Below, in pieces: positions 5,786 through 5,945 of a stretch of DNA of 5,945 bases (position 1 is the first letter of the stretch; every line of letters starts with the position of its first letter). Location of the stretch: NCBI GenBank assembly GCA_024636075.1, contig JAGXHS010000044.1, forward strand, positions 1 to 5,945. The letters run 5' to 3'. Source of the DNA: Propionibacteriaceae bacterium (lineage in GTDB: Bacteria; Actinomycetota; Actinomycetes; Propionibacteriales; Propionibacteriaceae). The notes under the pieces are model-generated. The model had not been told where the DNA came from. It did not search any database and was given only the letters and a program-made list of their open reading frames with translations. A program made the translations under genes and the position numbers.

Positions 5786-5870
5786 GACGAATAAGTCCAC
5801 TGGAGGCCAGATGCGCGCTCAAGACAAGATCTGTTGGCTCCCCACTACGGTGTGGGCCACGGGCTCAGGA

Positions 5871-5876
5871 TAATGT
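5871..5876 (+). promoter_or_regulatory. Candidate -10 box upstream of the right-edge gene
   Basis: TAATGT (plus strand), overlapping GATAAT at 5869-5874, is the most -10-like sequence in the 5774-5905 intergenic region and would give a leader of roughly 20-25 nt before the GTG at 5906. No good -35 is seen at the usual spacing, so the call is weak. The rest of this intergenic stretch shows nothing else I can name. Confidence 0.3.
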
Positions 5877-5893
5877 AGTACCAGATGCGCCGC

Positions 5894-5902
5894 GGAGGTG
5901 AT
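5894..5902 (+). promoter_or_regulatory. Near-perfect Shine-Dalgarno of the right-edge gene
   Basis: GGAGGTGAT is complementary to the 3' end of 16S rRNA (AUCACCUCC). Counting from GGAGG (5894-5898), the GTG at 5906 is 7 nt away, the preferred spacing, versus 5 nt for the overlapping GTG at 5904 in another frame. Confidence 0.65.
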
Positions 5903-5905
5903 TGT

Positions 5906-5945
5906 GTGTCGGACCAAGGAGATGGGTCTCCGAACGAGTCTACAC
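5906..5945 (+). CDS. N-terminal fragment of an unidentified protein
   Basis: Only 13 codons are present before the window ends, reading from GTG as MSDQGDGSPNEST. This composition is typical of a flexible hydrophilic actinobacterial N-terminus. The start is chosen by the strong GGAGGTGAT site 7 nt upstream and by the plausible peptide. The competing GTG at 5904 would give VCRTKEMGLRTSLH, which looks less natural. No family can be assigned. The gene is divergent from the GNAT gene. Confidence 0.5.
   Translation, partial: MSDQGDGSPNEST

Noticed and set aside
5841..5856. Small inverted repeat CCCAC/GTGGG as terminator or operator
   Set aside because: A 5-bp stem with a 6-nt loop is common by chance in GC-rich DNA, and nothing in its position requires it.
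5930..5945. Illumina P5 adaptor remnant at the right end (ends TCTACAC)
   Set aside because: Only the last seven bases match contiguously, and the rest disagrees with the P5 sequence; a chance match is more likely.

Overview
The window is high-GC DNA from an actinobacterium, most likely of the order Mycobacteriales (Mycobacterium, Rhodococcus or Gordonia type). This rests on gene content (a DUF2126 transglutaminase-like protein, a small CstA-linked protein ending in Cys-Cys-stop, an ArsA-like ATPase), GTG starts, and ATG starts lacking a Shine-Dalgarno sequence but preceded by a TANNNT box. The first 20 bases are not genomic. They match the Illumina Nextera adaptor (19-bp Tn5 mosaic end plus the preceding C), so the window is the edge of an untrimmed contig.

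Layout. (1) 21-1922, minus strand: two adjacent transglutaminase-fold genes, a 272-residue enzyme followed 4 bp later by a large DUF2126-type protein cut off by the contig edge. (2) 1923-2015: a divergent intergenic region. (3) 2016-4639, plus strand: a tightly packed three-gene unit. It holds cstA (carbon starvation / pyruvate-peptide transporter family), a 95-residue protein ending in Cys-Cys, and an ArsA/Get3-like ATPase. The three overlap at their stop and start codons. cstA is broken as read here: 26 N-terminal codons at 2016 are followed, in another frame and after the apparent loss of about 100 residues, by the rest of the protein. (4) 4632-4696: a strong nested inverted repeat between convergent genes, probably a two-way terminator. 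(5) 4713-5773, minus strand: a Gpt-like phosphoribosyltransferase downstream of a phosphinothricin-acetyltransferase-like GNAT enzyme. (6) 5774-5945: an intergenic region and the first 13 codons of a plus-strand gene with a near-perfect ribosome binding site.

The most interesting unit is cstA - CC-tail protein - ArsA ATPase. In enterobacteria, CstA and its paralog BtsT are encoded next to small YbdD/YjiX proteins, which from memory also end in Cys-Cys. The actinobacterial CC-tail protein may be an analogous transporter partner, and the coupled ATPase a dedicated loading, folding or targeting factor. That role is inference. The two transglutaminase genes probably belong to the widespread but poorly understood group of transglutaminase, alpha-E and ATP-grasp proteins, the rest of which would lie outside the window.
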